The notes below the pieces were generated by a model. The model did no database searches, had not been told where the DNA came from, and saw only the letters and a list, made by a program, of their open reading frames with translations. Positions 24,340 through 33,908 of a stretch of DNA of 64,000 nucleotides are shown one piece after another. How positions within the stretch are numbered: the first letter of the stretch is position 1; the number at the start of each line of letters is the position of its first letter. The stretch is taken from the NCBI GenBank assembly GCA_014898415.1, contig RCTD01000012.1:806001-870000 (forward strand), written 5' to 3'. A program made the position numbers and the translations under genes. The stretch comes from Stromatinia cepivora (taxonomy: Eukaryota > Ascomycota > Leotiomycetes > Helotiales > Sclerotiniaceae).

Positions 24340-26153
24340 AGTCTAATACCCCACTTTCGGGCCATCCCCTCTTTTGAACCATCTTAAAAAACCACCCCAT
24401 TTTAAGCAATCTCCCTTATTAAATCTTTAATAATTCAATAATCATTCAATCAATCGATTTGAAATTTGAATATATTATTATTTATAATATAATGAATATT
24501 TATATCAAAAATGATATTATTATAACCTTTAATACAATTGCAAATGGGCTAATTATATATCAGATCAATTCAGAATATAATATTCTTTATATTATACTTC
24601 AAAATCGAATAAATAGTTATTTATTTTATAAAAATAATACACAAAATATGCAAAAGATAATTCTGGTTCAGAAGAAAGTATTAATAAATTGGATATTAAT
24701 ATAGGAATTATTAAATATTAGTTTTATTTATTAACAAATAAAGGAAATAAATGAAAGTTTCTTTAAAATGAAAAAAGATGATTCTTTATTTGGAAAATAA
24801 TAAATACAGAATTTTTTGAAAAAGAATCCTGAAATTAGAATCAAAAGATAATATCGAATTGATTCTATATATATTTCAAATACTATTAATGAAATTATTG
24901 GCAAATAATTTGAAAAGCTTAATTTGTTTTCGATTAAGTATATTAAACCCGAAAATCGATAGAATATGAATGAAGTTGGTATTATAAAAGATTAGGGTTT
25001 AAATGACTTAATAATAAAAAGTTCAGAATATTATTTTATTCAAAAAAAACAATCTGGTTTAAGAGTTTGAATATCTTTTATTGAATGTATTTCGGCAATA
25101 AAATGGGTATTCAAATTATTTATTATTTTCAAAGGAAAATATATATAATAATAATAGTTTCTTATAGATTTTATTTACTATAAATAATAAATGAATAATA
25201 GATATTATAGGATTTGAATGATTGAAAACAATCTTTATTCTTCAAATTACTCCTTTTCGATTTAAAGAAATTAAATTATTTATATTAGATGATTATAGAA
25301 ATCATGAAATCATTGAGTTTATACTTGAATACTTTAAAAATAATATTTATCTTCTATTTCTACTGCTATATATATTATATATATTATAATCATTAGATTT
25401 ATCAATATTTTTATTTTTCAAAAATGCTTATAAATATTATCTTAATAAATTGGGTTTTTTATTGGATTCTTTAATAATTGGGAAGCATAGTTTTTTTGTT
25501 TATTATCAAAAAGCTAAAACAAAGAGTTTGATAGTTTATAATATCAAATCTGGATGAAAGGCTTTTGATTTATAATCTCAAAATTGTACTAAGTCTTTTA
25601 TGAATTGTTTATTGTTTGAGAATAATAATAACGAAATTCTAAATCAAAATCCTATTTCAAATAATGATCTTTAATATCAATGGAATATAGAATCATCTTT
25701 TATTCTATAGAAAACCCTTCAAAAAGCATCAGATTTTCGAAAATATATATATACAATAATTTAAGAAAAAGAGATCGATCTTTTAATTCGTTGATTGTTA
25801 TTTTGTAAGATCACAAAAGGTTTTGATATTAAGGATTATAAACTTATATAATCAGAGTATCGAATAAAACAATTGGAATATAAATTAAAACAGATTATAC
25901 TTAAAAAAAGACGAATAGTAAAAACTAATCCGAATTCGAGGTTTGCAGAGATTAAAGCTATTCAGGGAGCGCAAATTGAGGTTGGGAATTATGAAATTGA
26001 AAAGGATGATTCTAATAATGATTATGAAATAGATATTACAGGGGATTTTATTGAAATAGAGTAGTTGTTGAATTATTAAAGTTTAAAATTTATATAATGA
26101 TATTTTCGAGGTGGCCCAAAACAGGGGGTGGCTCGAAAGTGGGGTATTAGACT
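24340..26153 (+). mobile_element. pogo/Fot1-like DNA transposon, copy 2 (RIP-decayed)
   Basis: The same terminal inverted repeats as copy 1 (AGTCTAATACCCC at the left, the complement at the right) bound 1814 bp. TA is duplicated on each side (24338-24339 and 26154-26155). The transposase reads on the plus strand, opposite to copy 1. It was inserted between the Cys-rich gene and the NmrA-like gene. Both flanks are GC-balanced and undamaged, while the interior is over 75% AT, so the edge of RIP coincides with the element ends. No transposition-competent copy is present in the window. Confidence 0.88.
24459..26064 (+). pseudogene. pogo-like transposase, copy 2, multiply stopped
   Basis: Conceptual translation through stops follows the pogo/Fot1 plan. 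An N-terminal helix-turn-helix region (DIIITFNTIANGL, then YNILYIILQNRIN) is followed by the CENP-B-type linker VQKKVLINWIL. The first catalytic block reads NMNEVGI near 24965, where copy 1 reads NIDKVGI. The two copies together imply an ancestral Asp-Glu pair that each lost at a different base by G-to-A change. The C-terminal charged tail at 25873-26064 is open. The later catalytic acidic residues could not be placed with confidence. Non-functional. Confidence 0.75.
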
Positions 26154-26364
26154 TATGGCTAGTTGCGTATATCGCTGTACAAGCATAACTGTGACGCCTA
26201 GATGTGGCATTGGGTAGATGGGGCTGACATATCTTCTTCAATCACAATCTCACTGAAAAGCGAGCGGTCAAATATCTCAAAGAACTACTCAATAGTTTCG
26301 CTTTTCTATGGGAACCTGTCCCGAACCTTCTAGCTTCTCGAGTTTTGCCTACTATGATCGTTCC

Positions 26365-27285
26365 TCAGATCTCCGGGTGTGTTTCCAAGAACTCAGCCAA
26401 CGATGTGCTCTTGACCTTAAGTTCATCATTGTCAAGTTTGGGGAATACCCAGGTACCATCAATGGCGTAGAGTTGATAGAACCAACCAGTGTACAAGCGG
26501 TAGTCGATTTTCTTCCCCTCCTTCCTAGCTCTCAACGCTTTCTCCCTAAGATCATCAACAGTGCCCAGCGTCTGGAGCGTGACTTGAACGTCCCGCTTCT
26601 GCTCGTACATCTTGGCTATATCAAGGAGAGAGTGCGCCCCAGAACAGACGTTCCAACAGCCACCCTTGGCGGCGTCGCTCCGTTGGATGATTTGAGCGGT
26701 GAATTCTGCAGCATCCTCCTCGGTTGACCAGTACCAGATCGCGTGGCCAGTGCCCCAGATGCCCATGGTTTTGGTGCTGGAATCCCAGACCAGGGGCATG
26801 TCTGGGCCGACGTGGCCGTGCCCAGGCGTGGAAAACAATGTTTCGGCGAAGATACCGCTGAACACATATATTGGCTTGATGGTGGAACTCATCTCCGCGT
26901 GATGGCGGAAGGCAACCGATGCATCGTAAGCCTCATGTTTACCGAGCTCCAACTTGCTCCAATCGTGATTCCAGCTGGCAGCAACATATATGCCAACATT
27001 AGACCGTTCGGCTGCGCGCAAGAGCAGAAGTTGTCCCTCTAGCTGCAGGCGCGGATCCATGCCGTAGGCGCAGACGATGCCGTCGACGCCAGCGCAGGCT
27101 CGATCTAACGCGGCCGAATCGTAGTAGACAGGACAAGTGACGAAGTCCTGCAACAAGGCGCGGGTATCAGGGGCCATTTTAGAAGCATCCCGTCCGAGAC
27201 CCCGGACATGATGCCCTCGGGCGACAAGTGAACGAACGAGTTTTTGGCCTATGTTCCCTGAGACGCCGGCGATGAGTACAAGCAT
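26365..27285 (-). CDS. NmrA-like NAD(P)-binding oxidoreductase, intact
   Basis: This single-exon gene has 306 codons from the ATG at 27285, where the protein begins MLVLIAGVSGNIGQKLV. The frame is open 35 codons further upstream, but that extension translates the 16-bp repeat and a Ser/Thr/His-rich run, so the internal ATG right at the Rossmann strand is preferred. GVSGNIG is the GxxGxxG dinucleotide-binding loop at residues 7-13, and GLGRDASKM fits the residues that select the adenosine phosphate. A YVAASWNHDWSK block follows in the middle and an Ile/Phe/Trp-rich substrate half ends near EFLETHPEI. Length fits the NmrA/isoflavone-reductase-like family. It probably reduces a small molecule or acts as a redox sensor in the cytosol; the substrate is unknown. 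No RIP damage or stops are seen. Confidence 0.85.
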   Translation of the reverse strand: MLVLIAGVSGNIGQKLVRSLVARGHHVRGLGRDASKMAPDTRALLQDFVTCPVYYDSAALDRACAGVDGIVCAYGMDPRLQLEGQLLLLRAAERSNVGIYVAASWNHDWSKLELGKHEAYDASVAFRHHAEMSSTIKPIYVFSGIFAETLFSTPGHGHVGPDMPLVWDSSTKTMGIWGTGHAIWYWSTEEDAAEFTAQIIQRSDAAKGGCWNVCSGAHSLLDIAKMYEQKRDVQVTLQTLGTVDDLREKALRARKEGKKIDYRLYTGWFYQLYAIDGTWVFPKLDNDELKVKSTSLAEFLETHPEI

Positions 27286-27300
27286 GGTGGTGGACGTGCG

Positions 27301-27364
27301 TGTGTAGGAGTGAGATTGTGTAGGAGTGAGATTGTGTAGGAGTGAGATTGTATAGGAGTGAGAG
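27301..27364 (+). repeat. 16-bp tandem repeat, four units, in the NmrA-like gene 5' leader
   Basis: Three identical units of TGTGTAGGAGTGAGAT are followed by a fourth with two changes. They lie 16-79 bp upstream of the ATG of the minus-strand NmrA-like gene, between its start and its TATA element. They are therefore in the 5' untranslated leader, and read as CT/CA-rich on the transcribed strand. Confidence 0.9.
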
Positions 27365-27419
27365 TTGTTGCGAATGCACTTAAACGCCAATTTAGTTATG
27401 GAGGAAACCTACCAGATAC

Positions 27420-27427
27420 TTTATATA
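27420..27427 (-). promoter_or_regulatory. TATA element of the NmrA-like gene
   Basis: On the minus strand the sequence reads TATATAAA, 135 bp before the ATG at 27285. It is the best TATA match upstream of this gene. Confidence 0.5.
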
Positions 27428-28395
27428 GACACGAAACGGACATCGACCTACTTAATTTTTTTGGGGGCGGGTATTCGAACTCCACTTAATTGAAGTCCGG
27501 GCGGGTATTAGTGCCAGCATGTTTATGCCATATTCCAGGATTGACAAAGATAGTGCGTTTTACTTGACAGAAAGCCGTGTTCGAACGGGGCTGATCCGGA
27601 TTTAAAAGTACGCTCCAAGTCCAGCCGTCCTTCATCGTCGTCGTCCCTTCGGTGGTCGGGTTTCTAAGGATGTCCGTTTGAATATCATGCCTCACGGCGT
27701 AGCGTGAGGTTGGATTTTATGATATTTACTTTAGAGAAATCTAATTACTCTCACTTGTTTCTCATAGCCCAAATCGAACGATTTGTAAAGTATAGCCCTA
27801 ATCAATGAAATCTGGATGAGAGGCAGATTTGAAAGCCATAAAGCTATCGGACATGCTTAAAAGTCCGACTACCTAAAGGGATGGCGGTGTGAAGTAATAC
27901 CGGCAATTAGTAGAGAGGTTGTGGGGCACGACTATGACGTTGAGTTAGACTAGCAGGGCATGTAATGGTGTACAGCTAGGATGTTGGAGTCCATTCTATG
28001 CAGATCAGCCAAGCATCCATATTATACATTTTTTGGAGTCTTTTGGAATCGCTCGGCGAGGTATCGGACATTGATAAAGGAATTGCCAGCGGTTGCGTGA
28101 AAACCCGATTCTGGATCTCCAGCTCGAAGCAAAGTTGGGGGGAGGTCAAGAAAGATCGATAACCTCTGGACAGATACTTGACCGTCTACCGACAACATAA
28201 TCGCTATAAAATTTACTAGAGCGCGCTTTACGTAGTTTAGTAACTTTGCGCTTCTTGCTGAGCTGGAAAAACTAGTGTCGATTAGATTGAGAAAGCTGCA
28301 CAAAACGGTAACGACTTCGGGTCCGCACGGGAACTTCAAAGTTATTCCCTGAGCCTAATTTAGAAAAGAGGGCTACCACAGGCCGATATACACTC
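27428..28395. other. Intergenic region between divergent genes
   Basis: This interval separates the divergently transcribed NmrA-like (minus) and carboxylesterase (plus) genes and must hold both upstream regions. It contains two copies of GGGCGGGTATT (27470-27515) and a hairpin, CCTCACG with CGTGAGG, at about 27690-27709. Two minus-strand frames are open, 27486-27695 and 28022-28339 (105 codons, starting MKFPCGPEVVTVLCSF). Neither matches a family I know; they may be gene fragments. Confidence 0.35.
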
Positions 28396-28403
28396 TATAA
28401 AAT
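28396..28403 (+). promoter_or_regulatory. Probable TATA element of the carboxylesterase gene
   Basis: TATAAAAT lies about 120 bp upstream of the carboxylesterase ATG at 28520, with pyrimidine-rich sequence between. Confidence 0.5.
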
Positions 28404-28519
28404 GACAAATCGTCCGAAATTTAAAAGCCATCGGCGAGTATTTAAGAATACAACTCTCCCATAAGTCCCTTGTTTTGTTTCATTTACCACAGTCGTCAGC
28501 GTTATCTCAGTCGGCTACC

Positions 28520-30210
28520 ATGCTCTTCCCTGCCCTTCTTCCCACCTTCATTTTCATCATCTGTTCATTCAAGGCAACTCAAGCAGCCTGTTCTCCAAAC
28601 GGACATGTCTCTCCCCTGCCCACGGCCAGAATAGCCAACGGTATTCTTTTGGGAACGACGACGCGAATGGCATCCGCTCCAACCCTTGTGGCGAACCAGT
28701 ACCTAGGGATTCCATTTGCTAAGTCTCCGCCGGCACGTTTTTCGCCTCCTCAGGACCCTGAGTCTTGGAATTCGACTTGGAACGCCACACACTACCGTTC
28801 TTCTTGTATCCAGCACTTTGCGAGTATGGACCCACCTACTGTTCCTCGAATCAATTCAGCTTTGTGGCGCTAATACTTTAACTAGATGATGGCTTTAGAA
28901 AGATTTTTAACGTTGACCAACCCCCAGAGAGCGAGGACTGCCTTCATGTCAACGTCTTCACCCCTTCGACCATTGCGCGTTATGGTAGACCAGTGATGGT
29001 TTGGATACATGGGGGAAGCTTCCAACTAGGATCCGCTCGTCTCCATGATTATGACGGCTCGCTTTTGGCCTCGAAGCACGGTGTTGTAGTCGTCACATTG
29101 AATTATCGCACAAACGGTTCGTAACTTCCACAAGATCTATACACAGAGTCTTGAAACTAAACATCCAAGACAGTATTCGGCTTTCCTGCCTCATCTGAGA
29201 TCCCTCTCCATCAGCGCAACCTCGGATTGATGGACCAACGCAAAGCTTTGGCATGGGTCAGCCAAAACATTCAAGCCTTTGGTGGTGATCCATCTAAAAT
29301 TACCTTGTTTGGGGAATCGGCGGGCGGATATGCCGTTAAGCAGCTGCTGATCAACCCTCCCTCGCCTTTGCCTTTTCGAGCTGCCATTATCCAGAGTCAG
29401 GCTTTTGGTCCTGTTAGCAACAATGCGGAGTCGTGGGCGACATTGGTGAAAGATTTGGGATGCAACGCTACCTCCGCAGCACATCAGCTCGCCTGCGTCG
29501 TGGAGGCGCCTGCAGACACCATCAGAGACATCTTGGATCGACGAGGGCTTGATTTCACTCCAGTTGTTGATAATATCACCAACGGTCCACTATTCGAGGC
29601 TGCCTTCAATCAGGGGTCGATCGCCAAAGTGCCTGTTCTCATTGGTACGAACGCCAACGAAGGCTCGGTATTGACGTCGGTTATGCCACCGCCGGACGAG
29701 TTGCTTGATGGCATTTTCGCCAATGACACCGCTTCTAAAGAGCTCGCGCGATCGCGTTATCCCTTAAATGCGACAACTACAGAGCTACAATCACGAATTC
29801 TCACTGACTATACGTATACTTGTACCACCTCTGCTATTGCTAATCTGGTTGCTCAAGGGTCTCAAAAAGTTTGGCGGTATTATTTCACCGCAAGCTTCCC
29901 GAACAATAGACCACTTGTGGACGCTGGAGCTTGGCATACTTCGGAGATACCACTCGTTTTCGGTACTTACCGGATTGACAATCAAACCACGGATGCGCAA
30001 ATTTGGCTCAGTGATGCTATGCAAAAGGCATGGACGGCTTTTGCCAAGCATCCGGAAGTTGGGCCTGGTTGGGCAAATATTGGATCATCGACGGAGGACC
30101 TCCAGCTCTTTGACGCGACCTGTGCGATTCAAGGCAAGCTTGTTAATCCGGACTTGGTAGACAACATTTGCGTCAACTATCAAAACGCTGTTCTCGCCAG
30201 TGGTCTTTGA
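28520..30210 (+). CDS. Secreted type-B carboxylesterase/lipase, three exons, intact
   Basis: Exons 28520-28823, 28886-29116 and 29174-30210 join into 523 codons. Intron 1 (62 nt) runs from GTATGG to AACTAG with a CTAAT branch point; intron 2 (57 nt) begins GTTCGT and ends AAGACAG with CTAAAC inside. The ATG has a good context (TACCATG) and opens a signal peptide ([12 protein letters not shown], cleavage near TQAAC). Family signatures are [11 protein letters not shown], the oxyanion-hole HGGSF, the nucleophile elbow GESAGG, the acid in GTNANEGSV and the catalytic His in [12 protein letters not shown], all in the expected order. Length is normal for fungal secreted esterases. The enzyme should cleave carboxylic esters outside the cell; the substrate is unknown. 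It lies head-to-head with the NmrA-like gene. No RIP damage is seen. Confidence 0.9.
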
Positions 30211-30679
30211 GAAAGGAGGAGAGGAGATAAGTCGAGGTTGAAACATCCAGTCAATTATCGTACCCGTTTTGTCCATCAGCCATTGATACTAGTTCCCTTG
30301 CTAGAGATAGATTCGTTTCTTGTGCTATAATTTACAGTCAGCTAGAACTTAGTTAGTGGTGCCTTGTAAAAGTTAAGGGTAGACATGAATTACTGCTGCT
30401 AGTTTTCTTTGAACATCCGGTTTCATTAGACTCTCAACCCCCATGAATTGTGATTTACTAAACATATGTCCTGGGACGGTTATTCTAGCACACATTATCT
30501 CTGTACCTGTGATGAGAATTGAGTATATCCAAGTAGTATACGTCCTGAAATCATTATTAGAAGGTTACGTGATTCCCTAAGTAATCGGGCAAAGCATGTC
30601 ATCAAACTCTTAATCACTGTGGTTCTTGAGATTCTGCAAAGCCGATGGCTCTATCAAATTTTCCCTTTGACACTGTATT
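30211..30679. other. 3' flank of the carboxylesterase gene, no further gene seen
   Basis: GC-balanced non-coding sequence containing the esterase 3' untranslated region. No polyadenylation element could be fixed, and no repeat or frame stands out before the duplicated leader. Confidence 0.5.
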
Positions 30680-30738
30680 TCAACACTAACAACAAGAACC
30701 CAAGACTACAATCCAGAATAAACTCGACAAGTATTAAA
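30680..30738 (+). repeat. 59-bp duplicated leader, copy 2
   Basis: This matches 23459-23517 with one C/T difference and the same orientation. The downstream ATG frame seen at copy 1 is absent; LINE sequence begins about 25 bp after the repeat, so a LINE inserted into the leader of this copy. Confidence 0.85.
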
Positions 30739-30762
30739 TAAACAAAAGGACAACTACAAAGA

Positions 30763-31628
30763 TCCCGGGGGATACTAGTCGAGATAAGATGGGCGCCAGC
30801 TCACACAGGTATCTGGGGCAACGAAGCAGCAGACAGAGCGGCCAAGACGGCCGCCAAACAACATTCAGGAGCCAGCCAGGGAAGCCCGAACGTCACACAA
30901 TCAAAGACATACCATTGAAAAACCACACTAAAGACCTGGATTATAAGGCAGGCAAAGACCGAATGGAGAAACAACTGGGAAAAGGAGACAAAGGGACGAA
31001 CCACTTATAAATACGCCCCAGAGGCAACACACAAGATTCTGCGAACCCACCACGGCCTGAAGAAGTGGCAGAGCGCTCTGCTTATCCAAATGCGCGTAGA
31101 GAAAATTAGGTTGAAGGATTTCTTGTGGAAAAGGAAGGTACTTGTTGGGAATACCGATCCGTAAAGGGAGCTTGTTGTTTGGGGAGAAGCATTCTGAATC
31201 TGAGACTTGTTTGGAGTTAGGACTTGAGTCGAGCAACACTCTAGGATCTAGGATCAATACTAAGTAGTTCGTACGAGGTTTATACTATTGTAATCTAGAT
31301 AACTATATAGATGCCTCTCCTCTTCGTACGAAGAGAGAGGCTATACAGAATTACATGAACATCAGGACACCGATTCTTTATCAACACTTCAAGCTTAAGC
31401 TTTCATACACCTTTTGGTTTAGAACCAACAGTACTAGAAGTCGATGACCCCGGATGTGACTGTGGTGAAGGGCGACAGACGGTAGGATATATCTTAATGA
31501 GGTGCCGTAAATATCGTAGCCTGCGACGACGAGAATTTGGTATTAGCGGCCGAATAGACTTGAGGGCAATCTTGAACGAGTCAAAACTAGCCACAAAAGC
31601 AATCAGATTATTCATAGAGCAGAAATAG
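30763..31628 (+). pseudogene. LINE fragment: end of RNase H plus CCHC-type tail, split by an LTR
   Basis: The plus strand encodes the last part of a LINE RNase H ([25 protein letters not shown], with the final catalytic Asp in AADRA), followed by the usual C-terminal extension (HGLKKWQSALLIQMR, LKDFLWKRKV). One in-frame TGA occurs at about 30915. An LTR-like insertion replaces sequence from 31143 to 31386. After it comes the zinc-knuckle tail CDCGEGRQTVGYILMRC, where the usual His is Tyr (C-to-T change), ending in a stop at 31626-31628. The fragment is 5'-truncated, as is normal for LINEs. It belongs to a different subfamily from the one at 1-795. Confidence 0.8.
31143..31386. mobile_element. 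Probable solo LTR inside the LINE fragment
   Basis: A 244-bp segment interrupts the LINE coding frame. It starts TGTTGGGAATA and ends TATCAACA, the TGTTG/CAACA termini of copia LTRs. It contains a near-perfect palindrome around CTCTTCGTACGAAGAG (31313-31341) and no coding capacity. A clean 5-bp target duplication is not visible (GTACT on the left, CTTCA on the right), so either an end is off by a few bases or the LTR arose by recombination between elements. Confidence 0.6.
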
Positions 31629-31762
31629 AATTTAGTAGTAGATTATATACTTGATATTTTCAATGATATATAACTTAATAAATACGTCTAAATAACATAA
31701 ATTGCCTTTTTATTGATTTCTACCTTATTCTATTTCTGCCTTATTTTTCGAGTGTCCTCCTT

Positions 31763-32104
31763 CTAGTGAGGACAGCTTGCAGTCTTCACACTTCTAACCG
31801 TTCCCCAGTAATTTCCACACTTGCTACCCCCATCTTGAACAGCAACCAGGGTATTTGCCTCGCAATTGGACCCATAGTACGTATACAGGCAATCGTTGTT
31901 GGAATTCTGGTGCGTCTCTCCAGACGCGACGCCAAAGCCAATCTGGCTGCAGCTGCGAGAGGCGCGAGCTTCTCCCCATTGGGTACCACCGCAGTTTTGA
32001 CCGGAGAAGAGCCGGATGTTGATGAACCCGAGAGCTGGGGTGAGGAGGATGGGGAGGATGGGGAGGATAGTGGGTGTGAGTTTTGTGTTGGGGGTGGTTG
32101 GTAT
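31763..32104 (-). pseudogene. Small Cys-rich secreted-type protein, copy 2, start codon lost
   Basis: This is a paralogue of 23834-24148 on the same strand. The minus frame reads LPILPILLTPALGF (a hydrophobic signal-like segment), then SGQNCGGTQW, CSQIGFGVASG, NNDCLYTYYGSNCEAN, LVAVQDGGSKCGNYW and KTASCPH, then TAG at 31763-31765. No in-frame ATG exists back to the upstream stop near 32213. A CA-rich leader-like sequence runs directly into an ATA codon at 32102-32104, exactly where a 113-residue protein with a signal peptide would start. ATG-to-ATA is a single RIP-type change. The Cys-rich part itself is undamaged, so loss of the start may be recent. No named family is recognised. Confidence 0.6.
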
Positions 32105-33228
32105 TTTTTGGTTTATACTTGTAGAGGTAGGTGACGTGACGAGAAGAGGGCTAGGTGCTCTATAGTTGGATTGGGAGGTGGAGATAGTGTTTGTGGATGT
32201 TGTCAGTTCGGTTTAAATGGATTGAAGATTGAACTCTTTAGGCAGGTTATGAGATTGATATGGTAGTTGTGAATGATCCACGTTATTCTTGAGTTCTTCC
32301 TTGTGAATGAAGTAAGAGACAAATTCCTGTGGGATATTCGTTTGTTTATATAGATTCTCTGTAAAGAAGAAATTTGGATAAACAGGTAGATTACAGATGG
32401 CACTTCCCCACTCTGTCATCCACTGAATATGACTCCTATCAACACTGAACTTAGTCTCGTGTATGCGAAACTAATTTTCAACGGTGCAGCGAAGGATGCA
32501 GATGTCCCCTCATTTCGTTACCTATAAAATTGGGCATATGGTACTACAAGAAGATTACTCTGCACCCGCCCAGGCTTGTGAGACTTCTGAAAAGAGAAAA
32601 TGAACATTTTAATTGCTGCACCTCCTGCTGCTAGTTTCGACAATTTCTGCACTCTGAACCTACGGTATTTCAAGCACTTCACGGACACTTCACTACTTCC
32701 GGTAATGCACAGCACTTGAACAGCCTGAAAGCTTGTTGTTATGGCTATATCTATGCATTGTAAGCAACCTGTAGCGTATACGATAATTACCTCGAGCTTC
32801 ATTGTCCCGTTGTGTGGGTTCGGGAATTGCTTGGTAATCAGATACGAGCCGCTGCGCTAAATCTACGGCCCGCAAGCTTTGAGGCCTTGATTTGCTGGGC
32901 CCTCAAAGCAACCGGTTAGAAATAAGGTACGGAAGGTAAGTACATCCTGTAGCGTATCTCGCAAAATTTCAAGATCGGCCCTTTGCATCATTTCTCGAAA
33001 TTTTATTCTGGCATACTCGACAGGATGGCCCGTATGGCGTTGATTGGTGTAGGTATAGTGTAGACATCTGTTTTCTTCTAGGGGCGGCTAGCCTGTGCCA
33101 AAATCGCGGGGTAACAGGCTTCAAAAGATCGAGGTCCGTGCACGTAGGACCTTACTCGTACCGGAGTTGCGAGCATCCTCACCGGATACTAACTCCGCTG
33201 GCAGCGATTTCGTCCAGATGCTTTCATT
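32105..33228. other. Intergenic region without a recognised gene
   Basis: The left part is the CA-rich upstream leader of the Cys-rich copy 2. Short minus-strand frames at 32213-32419 and 32518-32802 are open but show no known domain. I see no repeat or RNA gene. Confidence 0.4.
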
Positions 33229-33852
33229 ATGTCTTCGAACGCTACCATGTCAGATTCAGACCTTGACAAGAAGATGGTGTATCTTGCTTATCGCGATATT
33301 TTCAGAGATAAACTCGCAAAGCTAAGGAAGCGGAATAAGGTACGCAACGTGGCGGAGAAACACAAAGGTCACCTCCACCATAAGCAACTCGCCGATTCAA
33401 TGGATTCGGAGAAAACCTGCAGAATGTTAGGAGACCTTCTAGCAGCGCGTTTATTCGAATCAGAGTCAGCAGCTAAGGCTACTTTCCCAACACTCTTCTC
33501 TCGAAACGATACAGCCTTGATTGTGAAGTGCGTGGAGGACGGTTTCGAGGGCGGGTATGGACAGAGAGATAGAACAAACCCCGATACCCCTCCTTTCCTG
33601 GACATCCTCCGTTCTCCCAACACTCCTATGCAAAATGGCGCTTTCCCAGAGAGTGCTTCGACGGTTAGACAGCATCGCATTGACAGAAAGTCGGGGCGCA
33701 TTAGAAAGCCTACTCCTCTCTCAATCAACTCTCCGTTCGATCATTGTCGTCCACTCGTACCTTCTCCACCTCACGCTCATCCTCAATCTCATCCGACTCT
33801 TCTCTCGATCTTTACCTTCCACTTGCACCTTCTCCTCTCCACTCTCATCTAA
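33229..33852 (+). CDS. Hypothetical protein, 207 residues
   Basis: The frame opens with an ATG (MSSNATMSDSDLDKKMVYLAY) and is highly charged for its first half (KLAKLRKRNKVRN, then EKHKGHLHHKQ). An acidic/aromatic middle follows (CVEDGFEGGYGQRD). The last 45 codons translate a CT-rich tract (Pro/His/Leu/Ser) that is better explained as the leader of the next gene, so the true 3' end or a splice site may lie near 33725. No domain is recognised. It may be an upstream exon of, or a neighbour to, the 33909 gene. Confidence 0.4.
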   Translation: MSSNATMSDSDLDKKMVYLAYRDIFRDKLAKLRKRNKVRNVAEKHKGHLHHKQLADSMDSEKTCRMLGDLLAARLFESESAAKATFPTLFSRNDTALIVKCVEDGFEGGYGQRDRTNPDTPPFLDILRSPNTPMQNGAFPESASTVRQHRIDRKSGRIRKPTPLSINSPFDHCRPLVPSPPHAHPQSHPTLLSIFTFHLHLLLSTLI

Positions 33853-33908
33853 CTCTCCTCTCGATCATTGTTGTCCACTCACACATTCCTTGCACAGTCT
33901 TTCTCGCC

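Noticed and set aside
26308..27042. Plus-strand frames across the NmrA-like gene
   Set aside because: Antisense shadows of an intact conserved gene.
27573..27590. GTTCGAAC-like motif resembling a tRNA T-arm
   Set aside because: No matching acceptor or anticodon stems could be drawn around it.
29768..30276. Open frames overlapping the carboxylesterase 3' exon
   Set aside because: Off-frame relative to the catalytic-residue-containing frame.
31786..32134. Open frames on both strands (31766-32134 plus, 31786-31989 minus)
   Set aside because: Neither is in the frame that matches the Cys-rich paralogue; both are shadows of 31763-32104.
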